DNA of 64,000 nucleotides, taken from positions 4,712,001-4,776,000 of the forward strand of contig NZ_PYFT01000001.1 of the NCBI RefSeq assembly GCF_003023845.1, written 5' to 3'. Source of the stretch: Adhaeribacter arboris (GTDB lineage Bacteria > Bacteroidota > Bacteroidia > Cytophagales > Hymenobacteraceae). Below, piece after piece: positions 33,153 to 42,488 of this stretch. Under the pieces are notes generated by a model. That model did not search any database and was not told the origin of the DNA. It was given only the letters and a program-made list of their open reading frames with translations. A program made the position numbers and the translations under genes. Position 1 is the stretch's first letter; each line of letters starts with the position of its first letter.

Positions 33153-33183
33153 AAAAAGAGCTGCTCATTAAGCAGCTCTTTTT
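33153..33183. terminator. Bidirectional intrinsic terminator
   Basis: Perfect 13-bp arms (33153-33165/33171-33183) around the core agctgct/agcagct, with a 5-base loop. A and T tracts lie on both sides. It separates the rightward Panacea pair from the leftward 38-residue gene. Confidence 0.85.
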
Positions 33184-33204
33184 CAATTATTACAGGTAAA
33201 TCTT

Positions 33205-33321
33205 TTAATCTTTCTTAACGCAATTCGGTACTTTTTTACCGGCTTTATCCTTCATGCCTTCTTTCTCATAACCATTCCAGCACGGATCTTTCTTTTCGGC
33301 AGCTTTCTTTTTCGTTGGCAT
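33205..33321 (-). CDS. 38-residue conserved small protein (DPCWxGYE...KKVPNC type)
   Basis: A very short gene on the minus strand from ATG 33321 to TAA 33205-33207. It begins MPTKKKAAEKKDPCWNGYEK and continues with GMKDKAGKKVPNC. The DPCWxGYE and GKKVPNC motifs are shared by a family of tiny lysine-rich proteins that I recognise from Bacteroidota and phage genomes; function is unknown. The two Cys residues, about 20 apart, could form a disulfide or take part in metal binding. It converges with the Panacea pair on a shared terminator. The ~400 bp on its upstream side hold no other gene. Confidence 0.7.
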   Translation of the reverse strand: MPTKKKAAEKKDPCWNGYEKEGMKDKAGKKVPNCVKKD

Positions 33322-33550
33322 TTAATTATTTCCTTGGTTTGTGGGGTTTACGCAATCACTTAAAAATAAGTTGGTTGATATAAAAAAGTTGCAATAGAAA
33401 TATTTTATAATACTATCTTACGCCATTGGTGAACGTTCTAAATCTTTTTGTTGATTCTGTTTTTAAGGCTTATGTCCATTGAACTTTTATCCTTTAGTCT
33501 TTGAGATAACTGTATCTTGTTTGGTACTGCTACTTAACTGCTTTAGCGGG

Positions 33551-33584
33551 TTATTTTAAACGACCTTTTATTTTAAACGACCTT
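33551..33584. repeat. 17-bp perfect tandem repeat upstream of feoA
   Basis: ttattttaaacgacctt occurs at 33551-33567 and again, without a gap, at 33568-33584. It lies 143 bp before the feoA start in the 400-bp intergenic stretch. It could be a regulator binding site for the iron-uptake genes or a simple replication slippage product. Confidence 0.6.
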
Positions 33585-33726
33585 TGGTGGTTTGGTGAAA
33601 TTATTTGTAAGACAAAGGCATTGAAGTAGGAGAAAGTCAAACGGATCAGCTAACTTATTTGGAATAACCCGGAACACATTGTATCTTGCAACTGTTTATA
33701 ATAAGTCTAAATAAGGATAAAACCAG

Positions 33727-33954
33727 GTGCAGAAACGCAAAAGTGTTCGGGATTTGAAAGTTGGTGAGAGCGGCACAATTTGCTGCCTCAACGATCCGGA
33801 AATGTCTTTAAAACTCCTGGAAATGGGTTGTATTCCGGGTACACCAGTAAAACTAAACAGCAAAGCTCCACTTGGCGACCCTATTACCATAATTGTAAAC
33901 GATTATACCCTCTCCTTACGTTTAGACGAAGCAGGCACCATCCTGCTAAAATAA
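33727..33954 (+). CDS. feoA: FeoA, ferrous iron transport accessory protein
   Basis: A 75-residue SH3-like protein starting at GTG 33727. The sequence SVRDLKVGESGTICCL, the conserved LLEMGCIPGTPVKL turn and the C-terminal LSLRLDEAGTILL are characteristic of FeoA. It is a cytosolic partner that supports FeoB in Fe(II) uptake. Its stop codon is 8 bp before the feoB ATG, so they form an operon. The non-ATG start is typical for a small weakly translated subunit. Iron-dependent repression is expected from the family, but no clear Fur box was identified. A 17-bp tandem repeat lies upstream. Confidence 0.92.
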   Translation: MQKRKSVRDLKVGESGTICCLNDPEMSLKLLEMGCIPGTPVKLNSKAPLGDPITIIVNDYTLSLRLDEAGTILLK

Positions 33955-33962
33955 TATCGTCT

Positions 33963-36116
33963 ATGGCAGAATTGATTCATCCGGAAGAAAAAATAGAGAT
34001 AAAAGCAGCGGTTACTAAACCGATTACCAAGATTGCTTTAATTGGTAATCCTAATTCCGGAAAATCATCGTTATTTAATCAATTAACCGGTCTAAATCAG
34101 AAAGTAGGTAATTTCCCCGGCGTTACCGTTGATAAAAAAACCGGTATTTGCCAGCTGGCGCCGCAACAAAAAGCCCGCATTATTGACTTACCGGGAACGT
34201 ACAGCCTTTATCCGAAATCGCTCGACGAAAAGGTAATTATTGATTTGCTCTATAATCAGCAATCGGATCTTTACCCGGATTTGGTTATCGTTACCGCGGA
34301 TGCCTCTAATTTAAAACGCAACTTGTTGCTATTTACCCAACTCGTAGATCTGCAAATTCCGGCCGTTCTGGCGCTTAATATGATGGACGTTGCCGAAAAA
34401 GACGGCGTCAAAATTAATATGGAGCAATTGCAGCAGGATTTAGGCGTGCCCATTATTCCAGTTAATGCCCGCACCGGAAGCGGAATCGCGGCCTTAAAGA
34501 TTGTTATTTCCCAGCAGTTGCCGGTGCCAAATCGTGCCTTTTTTCAGATTCCGGAAGAATTTTCCGGGTTAATAAAGCCAATCCGGCAGTATTTTAATTT
34601 ACAGACCGATTACCTGGCTTGGCATTTTGCGCATCAATACAAAAATTTAACTTTTTTATCTGAAACCGATAAGAGATTTCTCTCGGATTTATTAGGGCAG
34701 TATTCCTTTAATTCCAATACCTTACAGGCTAGCGAAACCATAAATCGTTATACGCTCATCAACGAATTACTGCTTGATTCGGTTCGCGTAGAAAAAGCAG
34801 ATACGAACGAAAAATTCAGTAATCGTCTGGATCAAATTCTAACCCATAAAATATGGGGGTATTTAATCTTTTTTGGGGTATTGTTCATGATGTTTCAGGC
34901 AATTTTTGCCTGGGCCACTTACCCCATGGACTTGATTGACGAAGGAATAACGGCTATTAATAATTTTATTCAAGCTCGTTTTGATGGCCCGCTCATTAAT
35001 TTACTCACCGAAGGGGTCATTGCCGGTTTGGGTGGAATTTTAATTTTTATTCCGCAGATAGCGCTTTTATTTGCCTTTATCGCCATTCTGGAAGAAACCG
35101 GCTATATGGCCCGGGTTACTTTTATGATGGATAAGATTATGCGCAAGTTTGGGTTAAACGGGAAAAGTATTGTGCCGCTTATCTCGGGGGTGGCGTGCGC
35201 GGTGCCGGCCGTAATGGCCGCCCGTAACATTGATAATTGGAAAGATCGCATGATCACCATTTTTGTTACCCCGCTCATGAGTTGCTCCGCCCGTATTCCG
35301 GTATATACCGTATTAATTGCCTTGGTGGTGCCCGAAAAATATTACCTCGGCTTTTTGAATTTACAAGGCATGGTGCTGATGGGCTTGTATTTGCTGGGTT
35401 TTACCGCGGCGGTTTTATCGGCGTGGGTAATGAAATTAATCTTAAAAGCCCGGGAACGCAGCTACTTTATTATGGAGTTTCCGGTGTACAAAATGCCGCG
35501 CTGGAAAAATGTAGGCCTTACTATTATCGAAAAAGTAAAAGCCTTTGTATTTGAAGCCGGTAAAGTAATTATTGCTATTTCTATTATTCTGTGGGTAATG
35601 GCCTCTTATGGCCCGGGTAATCGTGTGGCTCAGGCCGAACAAACCGTGCAACAACAAGCGCAGCAATACAACTGGACTCCCGCAGAAACCAGTCTTCATC
35701 TTTCTACCCAAAAGCTGGAAGCCTCCTACGCCGGAGTATTGGGCCGGGCCATGGAGCCGGTTATCCGGCCATTGGGTTTTGATTGGAAAATTGGTATTGC
35801 CTTGCTGACTTCTTTTGCGGCCCGTGAAGTTTTTGTGGGTACTATTTCTACCATTTACAGCGTGGGCGACGAAGAAAACATTAAAACCATTAAAGAAAAG
35901 CTGCTCTCGGAAAAAGATGAAGCCGGACAAATTTTCTTCACCCCGGCCCGGGCTTTCTCCTTGCTTATTTTTTACGTATTTGCTATGCAGTGCATGAGTA
36001 CCTTAGCCGTAGTATACCGCGAAACCAAATCCTGGAAATGGCCGATTATGCAATTATTTTACATGAGCGGATTAGCCTACGTTTGCTCGTTTATTGTGTA
36101 TCAGATTTTTAAGTAA
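33963..36116 (+). CDS. feoB: FeoB, ferrous iron transporter with N-terminal G domain
   Basis: 717 residues from ATG 33963. The open frame extends upstream into feoA, but those codons are out of frame with feoA and are not part of the protein. The G domain has G1 G28-NPNSGKSS, G2 near NFPGVTVD, G3 DLPGTYSL and G4 NMMD. The membrane part has two Gate segments with the FeoB signatures GYMARVTFMMDKIM, LISGVACAVPAVMAAR and SCSARIPVYTVL, and ends in helices up to LAYVCSFIVYQIFK. It imports Fe2+ across the inner membrane driven by nucleotide hydrolysis. Length is normal. No feoC is present, as usual outside Gammaproteobacteria. Confidence 0.95.
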   Translation: MAELIHPEEKIEIKAAVTKPITKIALIGNPNSGKSSLFNQLTGLNQKVGNFPGVTVDKKTGICQLAPQQKARIIDLPGTYSLYPKSLDEKVIIDLLYNQQSDLYPDLVIVTADASNLKRNLLLFTQLVDLQIPAVLALNMMDVAEKDGVKINMEQLQQDLGVPIIPVNARTGSGIAALKIVISQQLPVPNRAFFQIPEEFSGLIKPIRQYFNLQTDYLAWHFAHQYKNLTFLSETDKRFLSDLLGQYSFNSNTLQASETINRYTLINELLLDSVRVEKADTNEKFSNRLDQILTHKIWGYLIFFGVLFMMFQAIFAWATYPMDLIDEGITAINNFIQARFDGPLINLLTEGVIAGLGGILIFIPQIALLFAFIAILEETGYMARVTFMMDKIMRKFGLNGKSIVPLISGVACAVPAVMAARNIDNWKDRMITIFVTPLMSCSARIPVYTVLIALVVPEKYYLGFLNLQGMVLMGLYLLGFTAAVLSAWVMKLILKARERSYFIMEFPVYKMPRWKNVGLTIIEKVKAFVFEAGKVIIAISIILWVMASYGPGNRVAQAEQTVQQQAQQYNWTPAETSLHLSTQKLEASYAGVLGRAMEPVIRPLGFDWKIGIALLTSFAAREVFVGTISTIYSVGDEENIKTIKEKLLSEKDEAGQIFFTPARAFSLLIFYVFAMQCMSTLAVVYRETKSWKWPIMQLFYMSGLAYVCSFIVYQIFK

Positions 36117-36368
36117 GCTGTAAAAAGCGTAAAAAATCCAGGCTGGCTATCAGCGAAGAAGTTTAAATAAGCTCGTCATATTTCGCTAAATGGCGTTCTT
36201 TACGGCTTAATGGAGAATCTTTATAGACGCTTTCTTTATTAGTCTGAATACTTATAAAAGCTAGGGAGGAGCTGGAGCCGAAGGGAAGGGTAGTTAAGTC
36301 CTCTAGTATGAACAGTAACATTATCTCTTATTATCTTACCATTTAGGAACGAGCCGAAGAATCAGTAA

Positions 36369-37853
36369 TTACGCTAAAATTGCCTTCACAACTTTGCCTT
36401 CTACATCTGTTAACCGGAAACGGCGGCCCTGGTATTTATAGGTTAATTGTTCATGATCTACGCCCATTAAATGCAGCAAAGTCGCCTGGAAATCATGCAC
36501 GTGCACCGGGTCTTTCACAATGTTATAACTGAAATCGTCGGTTTGGCCGTAGGAAAATCCGGCTTTTACCCCCGCGCCGGCCATCCACATGGTAAAACAC
36601 CGCGGGTGATGGTCGCGACCATAATCGTTGGCAGTAAGTTTTCCCTGAGAATATACGGTTCGGCCAAATTCTCCTCCCCAAACTACCAGGGTGTCCTCCA
36701 GCAGCCCCCGGCGTTTGAGATCTACAATTAGCCCGGCCGTGGCCCGGTCAATTTGTTTGCATTGTTTGTCCATACCTTTCGGGAGGGAACCGTGATGATC
36801 CCAGCCTTGGTGATACAACTGCACAAACCGCACGTCTTTTTCTAACAGTTTTCGGGCTAGCAAACAATTGGCGGCGTAAGTACCTTTATCGCGGCTTTCC
36901 GGGCCATACAGCTCAAATACTTCGTCGGGTTCGTGCGAGGTGTCCATTACCTCTGGTACCGACGTTTGCATTCGGAAGGCCATCTCGTACTGCGCCATCC
37001 GGGCATTTACTTCCGGGTCGCCCCAACTTTCGTTCTGCAATTTATTCAATTGGGTAAGATAGTCGAGCATTTCTTTACGGTCAGTACCTTCGTAGCCTTC
37101 GGGATTATTCAGAAACAGAACCGGATCTTTCCCGGAACGAAACTGTACTCCCTGGTACTCCGACGGCAAAAAGCCATTACCCCACAGCCGGGCATAAAGC
37201 GGTTGATCTTTCGCAGCATCCTTCGATACCAAAACAATAAAGGCCGGCAAATTCTGGTTTTCCGATCCTAAACCATAGCTTACCCAAGCACCAATGGATG
37301 GACGACCGGGCAACTGGTGTCCCGTCTGAAAGAAGGTAATGGCCGGATCGTGGTTAATTTGCTCGGTATACAACGATTTAATAAGGCACAATTCGTCTAT
37401 TACTTTGGCCGTATAAGGTAATAATTCGCTTACCCAAGTTTGATTTCTGCCGTGTTGCCCAAATTTATACAGCGAAGGAGCAACGGGTAAGATCGCCTGA
37501 TTGGCACTCATGCCGGTGAGTCGTTGCCCTTTCCGCACGGAATCTGGCAAACCTTTGCCCAGCATATTTTGTAGTTGGGGTTTGTAATCGAAGGTTTCCA
37601 GTTGCGAAGGTCCGCCCGCCATAAACAGATAAACTATTCTTTTCGCTTTTGGCGCTACTCGTTGGCGAATGGCTTCCAGTTCCTGTTGACGCGGAGCGGC
37701 TCCCAGCGCCCAGTTACCCAGCAATCCGCCTAAAGCCACGGCCCCCAGACCGGAGGCCGTGCGCATCAGAAAATCGCGCCGGTCGAGTTTGCGGTTTAAC
37801 TCCGCAAATTCGGGCGTTTGCAAACGGAACGGTTCGTCGTGGTGCGGTTTCAT
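36369..37853 (-). CDS. DUF1501 domain protein (sulfatase-like fold), Tat-exported
   Basis: A 494-residue protein with a twin-arginine signal at R25-R26 (LDRRDFLMRTASGLGAVAL). The DUF1501 domain follows, with typical motifs IVYLFMAGGPSQLETFDYKP, NHDPAITFFQTGH, YHQGWDHHG and GGEFGRTVYSQG. The family resembles alkaline phosphatase/sulfatase folds and is strongly associated with DUF1553 cytochrome proteins. It starts 5 bp after the DUF1553 gene and must form an operon with it. Exact activity is unknown; a periplasmic role in complex-polysaccharide use is the common inference. Nothing is truncated. Confidence 0.88.
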   Translation of the reverse strand: MKPHHDEPFRLQTPEFAELNRKLDRRDFLMRTASGLGAVALGGLLGNWALGAAPRQQELEAIRQRVAPKAKRIVYLFMAGGPSQLETFDYKPQLQNMLGKGLPDSVRKGQRLTGMSANQAILPVAPSLYKFGQHGRNQTWVSELLPYTAKVIDELCLIKSLYTEQINHDPAITFFQTGHQLPGRPSIGAWVSYGLGSENQNLPAFIVLVSKDAAKDQPLYARLWGNGFLPSEYQGVQFRSGKDPVLFLNNPEGYEGTDRKEMLDYLTQLNKLQNESWGDPEVNARMAQYEMAFRMQTSVPEVMDTSHEPDEVFELYGPESRDKGTYAANCLLARKLLEKDVRFVQLYHQGWDHHGSLPKGMDKQCKQIDRATAGLIVDLKRRGLLEDTLVVWGGEFGRTVYSQGKLTANDYGRDHHPRCFTMWMAGAGVKAGFSYGQTDDFSYNIVKDPVHVHDFQATLLHLMGVDHEQLTYKYQGRRFRLTDVEGKVVKAILA

Positions 37854-37858
37854 AGGGC

Positions 37859-40800
37859 TTAACGTTTAGTTAAAGTAGCATCGGAATTTAAAATAGTACT
37901 GGCTACTACCGCATTAGCGGCAACCTGGGCGGGATCTAATTTCTTACTAATAGCGTACAGCCCAGCTTTTAGCCAACCTTGAGTTTTACTTTCCTTATTT
38001 TTAAATTTTTTATATTGATTCTCTTGCAGACTCAGCAGCAAGGTTATTTCCGGCTCCTGTGGCGTTCGGCCCGTTAAGCTTCGATACGTTTGGATAATGG
38101 CTTGCCGGGAATTGGCTTCTTTGCTCATGCGCTCGCCCAGAACTTTGGCGGCTTCCAAAAAAGTAGGGTCGTTGAGAGTAACCAGGGCTTGCAAAGGAGT
38201 GTTGGTACGCTGCCGCCGCACCATGCAACTGCTTCGGGTGGGAGCATCGAAAGTGGCTAGTGTGGGATTCGGCACGGATCGTTTCACTACTACGTAAAGG
38301 CTCCGGCGATATACCTCCGCCGTTGAATCGGGTTGATAAGTCATGCTGTTGATTTCCCACAATCCTTCGGGTTGATAGGGTTTTATACTCTTGCCGCCAA
38401 TTTTTGTATTTAACAACCCGCTAGCCACTAAGGCGTTGTCGCGCATCATTTCGGCGGAAAGACGGGCAGCCGGCCCACGGGCCAATAACCGGTTCTCGGG
38501 GTCTCGTTCCCGTAGTTCCGGACGGGTATGCGAATCTTGCCGGTACGTCGCCGATAGCACCATTAATTTAACCAATTGCTTCACATCCCACTTATAATCC
38601 TGCTGAAAAGTCACCGCCAGCCAGTCGAGTAATGCCGGGTGACTCGGCATTTCGCCTTGGTTGCCAAAATCTTCGGCAGTCTTTACCAGCCCTACCCCAA
38701 AGAAGTTCTGCCAGTAACGGTTCACGGCTACCCGGGCCGTTAGCGGGTGATTTTTATCGGTGAGCCACTGGGCTAAACCCAGCCGGTTTTTAGGCCGCTT
38801 CGCTCCAAACGGCAAAATAGCATTGGGAGTATTCGGGAACACTTCCGGGCCGGGATTATCGTATTGGCCACGTTGTAAAAGATACGTTTTTTTAGGCTTG
38901 GGCATTTCCTGCATCACCATAATCTCGGGTATCCGACGAGTAGAATCACTTAAGATTTTACGTTGTTTTTGTAATATTAACCGGCTGGCTTTTACGCCGG
39001 CATCTTCCGTAGCTAAATAATACGCTTGTAAAATTTCTTTATCGGTTGGCGTAAGTTCGGCTGGGGTTTTGTTGGCCAGAGTTGCCCAATTTGCCTGTTT
39101 AGCTAGTATTTTTATTTCAAAAGGTGTTAAGGTCCGGTTATACACTACCACATCATCTACTTTGCCGCCTTTAAAGCCCAGCCCCCGCCACCAGCCCCCA
39201 ATTTGTAAGGCAGGTTCATTGTCTTGGTAAAATATAATATCTTTATACAATTGGTCGATGCTAGTTTCCAGGGTCAGTTCGGCACCATCGAGGTAAAGTT
39301 TAAAGCCATTGGCTTTGGAAGAGCCATCGTAGGTTAGGGTAAGCTGCACCCATTTTTCGCGTGGTATTGGTTGTAAACTCTGCCTGGTAATAGCATTAGA
39401 CGGCGCTGTATGGGCCATGTTAATTTCCAGCCGGTTGTTTTTTAGCATCAAGTGATAGCCTTTAAAGTTGTACAACCGCTCGGCGTTACTTTTATGAAAA
39501 ATAACCCCTTCTTTTAAGCTTTTGGGAATCCAGGCCCAGATTCCAATTGAAAACGGGTCGGACTGCCGGAAAACTCCTACGTGCTTTAAATCGGCGTAGG
39601 AATCACCGTTAAGTAGTAACACGTGTCCCCGGTTGTCTTGCGTAAAAACAGCTTTGTCGGGTTCACCCGCATCGCGCTTCATCTCGCCTTTTTGTTTAGA
39701 ATTTAAGCTGTTTACCAACGATTGCTCGAACGAGTAAAGGCCCTGCAAACCCATTTGCGGTATTACTTGATTTTCCAGTTTCCGGTAAGCGCCCGCTGCC
39801 AGCCATTGGTTAACGGCTTTCTTCGCCACCTCTTCGGCTTTAATTACCTTTGCTTCTTGTGCTGCTATTAAGGCTTTCATGTACCGAATCAGTTCCTCTT
39901 GTTTTTCGGTAGGAAGCATCAGGGTGGGGGTGGGTAAATCGTCGTTCCAGGAAATTTGGCCGGCCTCCCGCACATTGTTAAAAAAGCCGTATAACTCGTA
40001 ATAATTTTTCTGAGAAATAGGGTCGAACTTATGGTCGTGGCAACGCGCACAGCCTACCGAAACTGCCATAAAAGCATCGCCTAAAGTATTAGTCCGATCT
40101 ATCACGTATTCGTTCTGAAACTCTTCTTCTACTATGCCGCCTTCCATATTTTGCGGATGCAGTCGGTTAAAGGCAGTAGCAATGAGCCTATCGCGCGTGG
40201 GTGAGCTGTTTTTTGGTCCTTTCATTAAGTCGCCCGCTAATTGCTGATGAATAAAAGTACTATAGGGCATGTTCTGGTTAAACGCCCGAATTACCCAATC
40301 GTGGTACGGCGACATATCCCGCAATCGATCGACGGTATAGCCGTGCGAATCGGCAAAGCGGGCCACATCGAGCCAGTCGGTAGCCATTTTTTCGCCGTAA
40401 TGCGGTGATGCCAACAGCCGGTCCACTTGCTTTTCGTAAGCGTTGGCGCTCTTATCGGCAATAAATGCGTCCAGTTCAGCCAAAGTCGGGGGCAATCCTG
40501 TTAAATCAAGCGACAACCGGCGGAGTAGTAATTCTTTGGACGCTTCCGGAGCGGGTTTTAAGTTTTCCTGTTCTAACCGGCTTAAAACAAAGTTATCAAT
40601 AAGGTTACCACGCGAAAATTTCTGTAATTGCTTCAGTTGCGGGATGGGTTTCTTTTCTGGTTTCACAAAGGCCCAATGCGGTTTATAAACAGCTCCTTCT
40701 TTAATCCATTTTAATAATACCGCTTTTTCTGCCGCTGCCAGCGTTAAGTGCGATTCGGGAGCCGGCATCTGGTATTCGGGGTCACTGGACAAAATACGGG

Positions 40801-41122
40801 AGACTACTTCGCTTTTTCGCCAATTGCCGGGTTTTATGGCTACTTTACCCGGACTTTCGGGCAAAGAACCGTAAGCCGATTGAACTAAATCCAGCCGTAA
40901 GCCGGCTTTTTGTTTGGATTTATCGGGGCCGTGGCAGGCAAAACACTTATCGGAAAGAATGGGCTTTACGTGCTGGTTGTAATCCAGTTGGTCGGGCAGT
41001 TTCTCGTAAGCCGTGACTACTTCGGCCGGCAGTTCTACGCTATTATTCGACTGGCATCGCGAAAGCCCCAACAGCCCACTTACACTAACCCAAAATAAAA
41101 ACCAATAACGTAACGGTAACAT
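37859..41122 (-). CDS. DUF1553/DUF1549 c-type cytochrome lipoprotein with LamG-like insertion
   Basis: A 1087-residue protein. The signal ends at a lipobox-like LSRC, with Cys23 lipidated. A planctomycete-type cytochrome c domain carries CFACH (C60, C63, H64) in DKCFACHGPDKSK. DUF1549 follows (~170-380) and includes a second heme motif, CARCH (C358-H362). A concanavalin/LamG-like lectin domain is inserted at ~500-660 (SDPFSIGIWAWIPKSL, EPALQIGGWWRGLGF). DUF1553 forms the C-terminal third (NRYWQNFFGVGLVKTAEDFG, TNTPLQALVTLNDPTFLEAA). It is probably a periplasmic electron-transfer protein working with the DUF1501 partner translated 5 bp downstream. Both domain order and length fit the family. 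Confidence 0.9.
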   Translation of the reverse strand: MLPLRYWFLFWVSVSGLLGLSRCQSNNSVELPAEVVTAYEKLPDQLDYNQHVKPILSDKCFACHGPDKSKQKAGLRLDLVQSAYGSLPESPGKVAIKPGNWRKSEVVSRILSSDPEYQMPAPESHLTLAAAEKAVLLKWIKEGAVYKPHWAFVKPEKKPIPQLKQLQKFSRGNLIDNFVLSRLEQENLKPAPEASKELLLRRLSLDLTGLPPTLAELDAFIADKSANAYEKQVDRLLASPHYGEKMATDWLDVARFADSHGYTVDRLRDMSPYHDWVIRAFNQNMPYSTFIHQQLAGDLMKGPKNSSPTRDRLIATAFNRLHPQNMEGGIVEEEFQNEYVIDRTNTLGDAFMAVSVGCARCHDHKFDPISQKNYYELYGFFNNVREAGQISWNDDLPTPTLMLPTEKQEELIRYMKALIAAQEAKVIKAEEVAKKAVNQWLAAGAYRKLENQVIPQMGLQGLYSFEQSLVNSLNSKQKGEMKRDAGEPDKAVFTQDNRGHVLLLNGDSYADLKHVGVFRQSDPFSIGIWAWIPKSLKEGVIFHKSNAERLYNFKGYHLMLKNNRLEINMAHTAPSNAITRQSLQPIPREKWVQLTLTYDGSSKANGFKLYLDGAELTLETSIDQLYKDIIFYQDNEPALQIGGWWRGLGFKGGKVDDVVVYNRTLTPFEIKILAKQANWATLANKTPAELTPTDKEILQAYYLATEDAGVKASRLILQKQRKILSDSTRRIPEIMVMQEMPKPKKTYLLQRGQYDNPGPEVFPNTPNAILPFGAKRPKNRLGLAQWLTDKNHPLTARVAVNRYWQNFFGVGLVKTAEDFGNQGEMPSHPALLDWLAVTFQQDYKWDVKQLVKLMVLSATYRQDSHTRPELRERDPENRLLARGPAARLSAEMMRDNALVASGLLNTKIGGKSIKPYQPEGLWEINSMTYQPDSTAEVYRRSLYVVVKRSVPNPTLATFDAPTRSSCMVRRQRTNTPLQALVTLNDPTFLEAAKVLGERMSKEANSRQAIIQTYRSLTGRTPQEPEITLLLSLQENQYKKFKNKESKTQGWLKAGLYAISKKLDPAQVAANAVVASTILNSDATLTKR

Positions 41123-41564
41123 ACCTAAACAGTAAAGTTTACTTTGCTTTATTCCTTTCCGGTCGCGCTTTTAGCAGTACCCGTATCCTGGTTCCGGATT
41201 AAAATTAAATTTTCCTCACAGATTGGTGTGCGCCTGCCAACTTATATTCATCATTCATCCGTTTAGCACCTTAACTGGAGAGTTTATACCAACATCCGCT
41301 TACCTAAAATTAGGCCCAGTAACAAGCTTTTCTTAAAGCTACGTTCCTACTTTATAAAACCGACAATATTCCGAAAAAAGATGTACTAAATTTAATTCCT
41401 TTGGGCTATTCTAAAAATAGAGAGAATTGTTCTATTTTTAGATAAATCCGACTTTTAATTCGTAAATAGTCAGTTGCTATCTATTTTTCAAGCCATTCGC
41501 TCACTTACATAAAGCCGGATACCTTTAGGTAGGGAAATTGCCTGCTTTTGCCAACGAAATTGTT
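41123..41564. other. Divergent intergenic region with an inverted repeat
   Basis: About 440 bp between the leftward DUF1553 gene and the rightward AraC-type regulator. It contains a perfect 11-bp inverted repeat, ctaaaaataga (41411-41421) and tctatttttag (41431-41441), with a 9-base spacer, some 125 bp before the regulator start. The repeat could be an operator or an RNA hairpin. No gene is seen. Confidence 0.5.
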
Positions 41565-42488
41565 ATGCTCGATTCTTTCTTAAAACTGAAAATGAGCCTT
41601 TTACATATTGGTCATATTACTTTAGGCACCGAGTGGCAGTTTGAAGGAGTTATTAGCCCTTTCAGCCGACTTTATCTTATTACCAAAGGAGAAGCCTGGG
41701 TGTGGCACCACCAGCAAAAGTTTTATCTCCAACCAGGAAATCTTTATCTGATTCCGAGCTTCACCTTGAGCCGTTATTATTGTAATAGCTTAATGACGCA
41801 GTACTATATTTCTTTTCTGGAAGAAACGGAGAATGGCTCTTCTGTTTTTGATTTACTGCCTTTTTACTACGAAGTGCCGGCCTTGAATTTAGATAAAAAG
41901 CTGTTCAAGCGGTTACTGGAAATTAATCCGGGGCGAAGTTTGCCGAATATCGACCCGAAAGTATACGATAACCAATCGAACCTGCTCAGCTTTAATCGAA
42001 CTTCCCAGGACCAACCTATTGCACAATTGATGGAAACTCAGGGTATTTTATTACAACTGCTTTCCCGGTTTCTGCAAAACGCAACCGAGGCAACATCCCG
42101 TCAGGCTCAAGGGCATATTCAATTACGCCCGGTTTTAAATTACATTCACGCGCATTTGCACGAGAAAATTACGGTAGAACAACTGGCAGCTCTTCAGCGG
42201 CTGAACGTGGATTATTTTTCGCGGCAATTTCAGAACCAATTAGGCATCCGGCCTATTCATTATATCACCAACAAGCGGCTGGAGCGGGCCCAGTTGTTAA
42301 TTACTACTTCCTCGCTCTCGTTACAAGAAATTGCTGAACGGGTAGGGATTGCCGACATTTATTATTTCTCCCGGCTTTTAAACGCCGTTTTGGTATACCA
42401 CCGGCCCGGTACCGAAAAGCGAATGGGCAGTATCATTAATTTATCGTCGGTATTTTCTGAACGGTTAATACAAGAGTCAGCAAGCTAA
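41565..42488 (+). CDS. AraC family transcriptional regulator
   Basis: 307 residues from ATG 41565. A TTG nine codons upstream exists but is not favoured. The N-terminal half is a cupin-like sensor region, with FSRLYLITKGEAWVWHH and FYLQPGNLYLIPSFTLSRYY typical of AraC effector domains. The C-terminal 100 residues hold two helix-turn-helix motifs: ITVEQLAALQRLNVDYFSRQ, followed by RPIHYITNKRLERAQLL and LSLQEIAERVGIADIYYFSR. The ligand is unknown; the cupin region suggests a small sugar-like effector. It is divergent from the DUF1553/DUF1501 operon, which makes that operon a plausible target. Downstream YciI is 240 bp away and probably separate. Confidence 0.88.
   Translation: MLDSFLKLKMSLLHIGHITLGTEWQFEGVISPFSRLYLITKGEAWVWHHQQKFYLQPGNLYLIPSFTLSRYYCNSLMTQYYISFLEETENGSSVFDLLPFYYEVPALNLDKKLFKRLLEINPGRSLPNIDPKVYDNQSNLLSFNRTSQDQPIAQLMETQGILLQLLSRFLQNATEATSRQAQGHIQLRPVLNYIHAHLHEKITVEQLAALQRLNVDYFSRQFQNQLGIRPIHYITNKRLERAQLLITTSSLSLQEIAERVGIADIYYFSRLLNAVLVYHRPGTEKRMGSIINLSSVFSERLIQESAS

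Noticed and set aside
33780-33962. Extended N-terminus of FeoB reaching back into feoA
   Set aside because: These codons overlap feoA in another frame and look non-protein-like; ATG 33963 is directly before the normal FeoB start.
35442-35930. 162-codon antisense frame inside feoB
   Set aside because: It is opposite a well conserved transporter segment and has no recognisable product.
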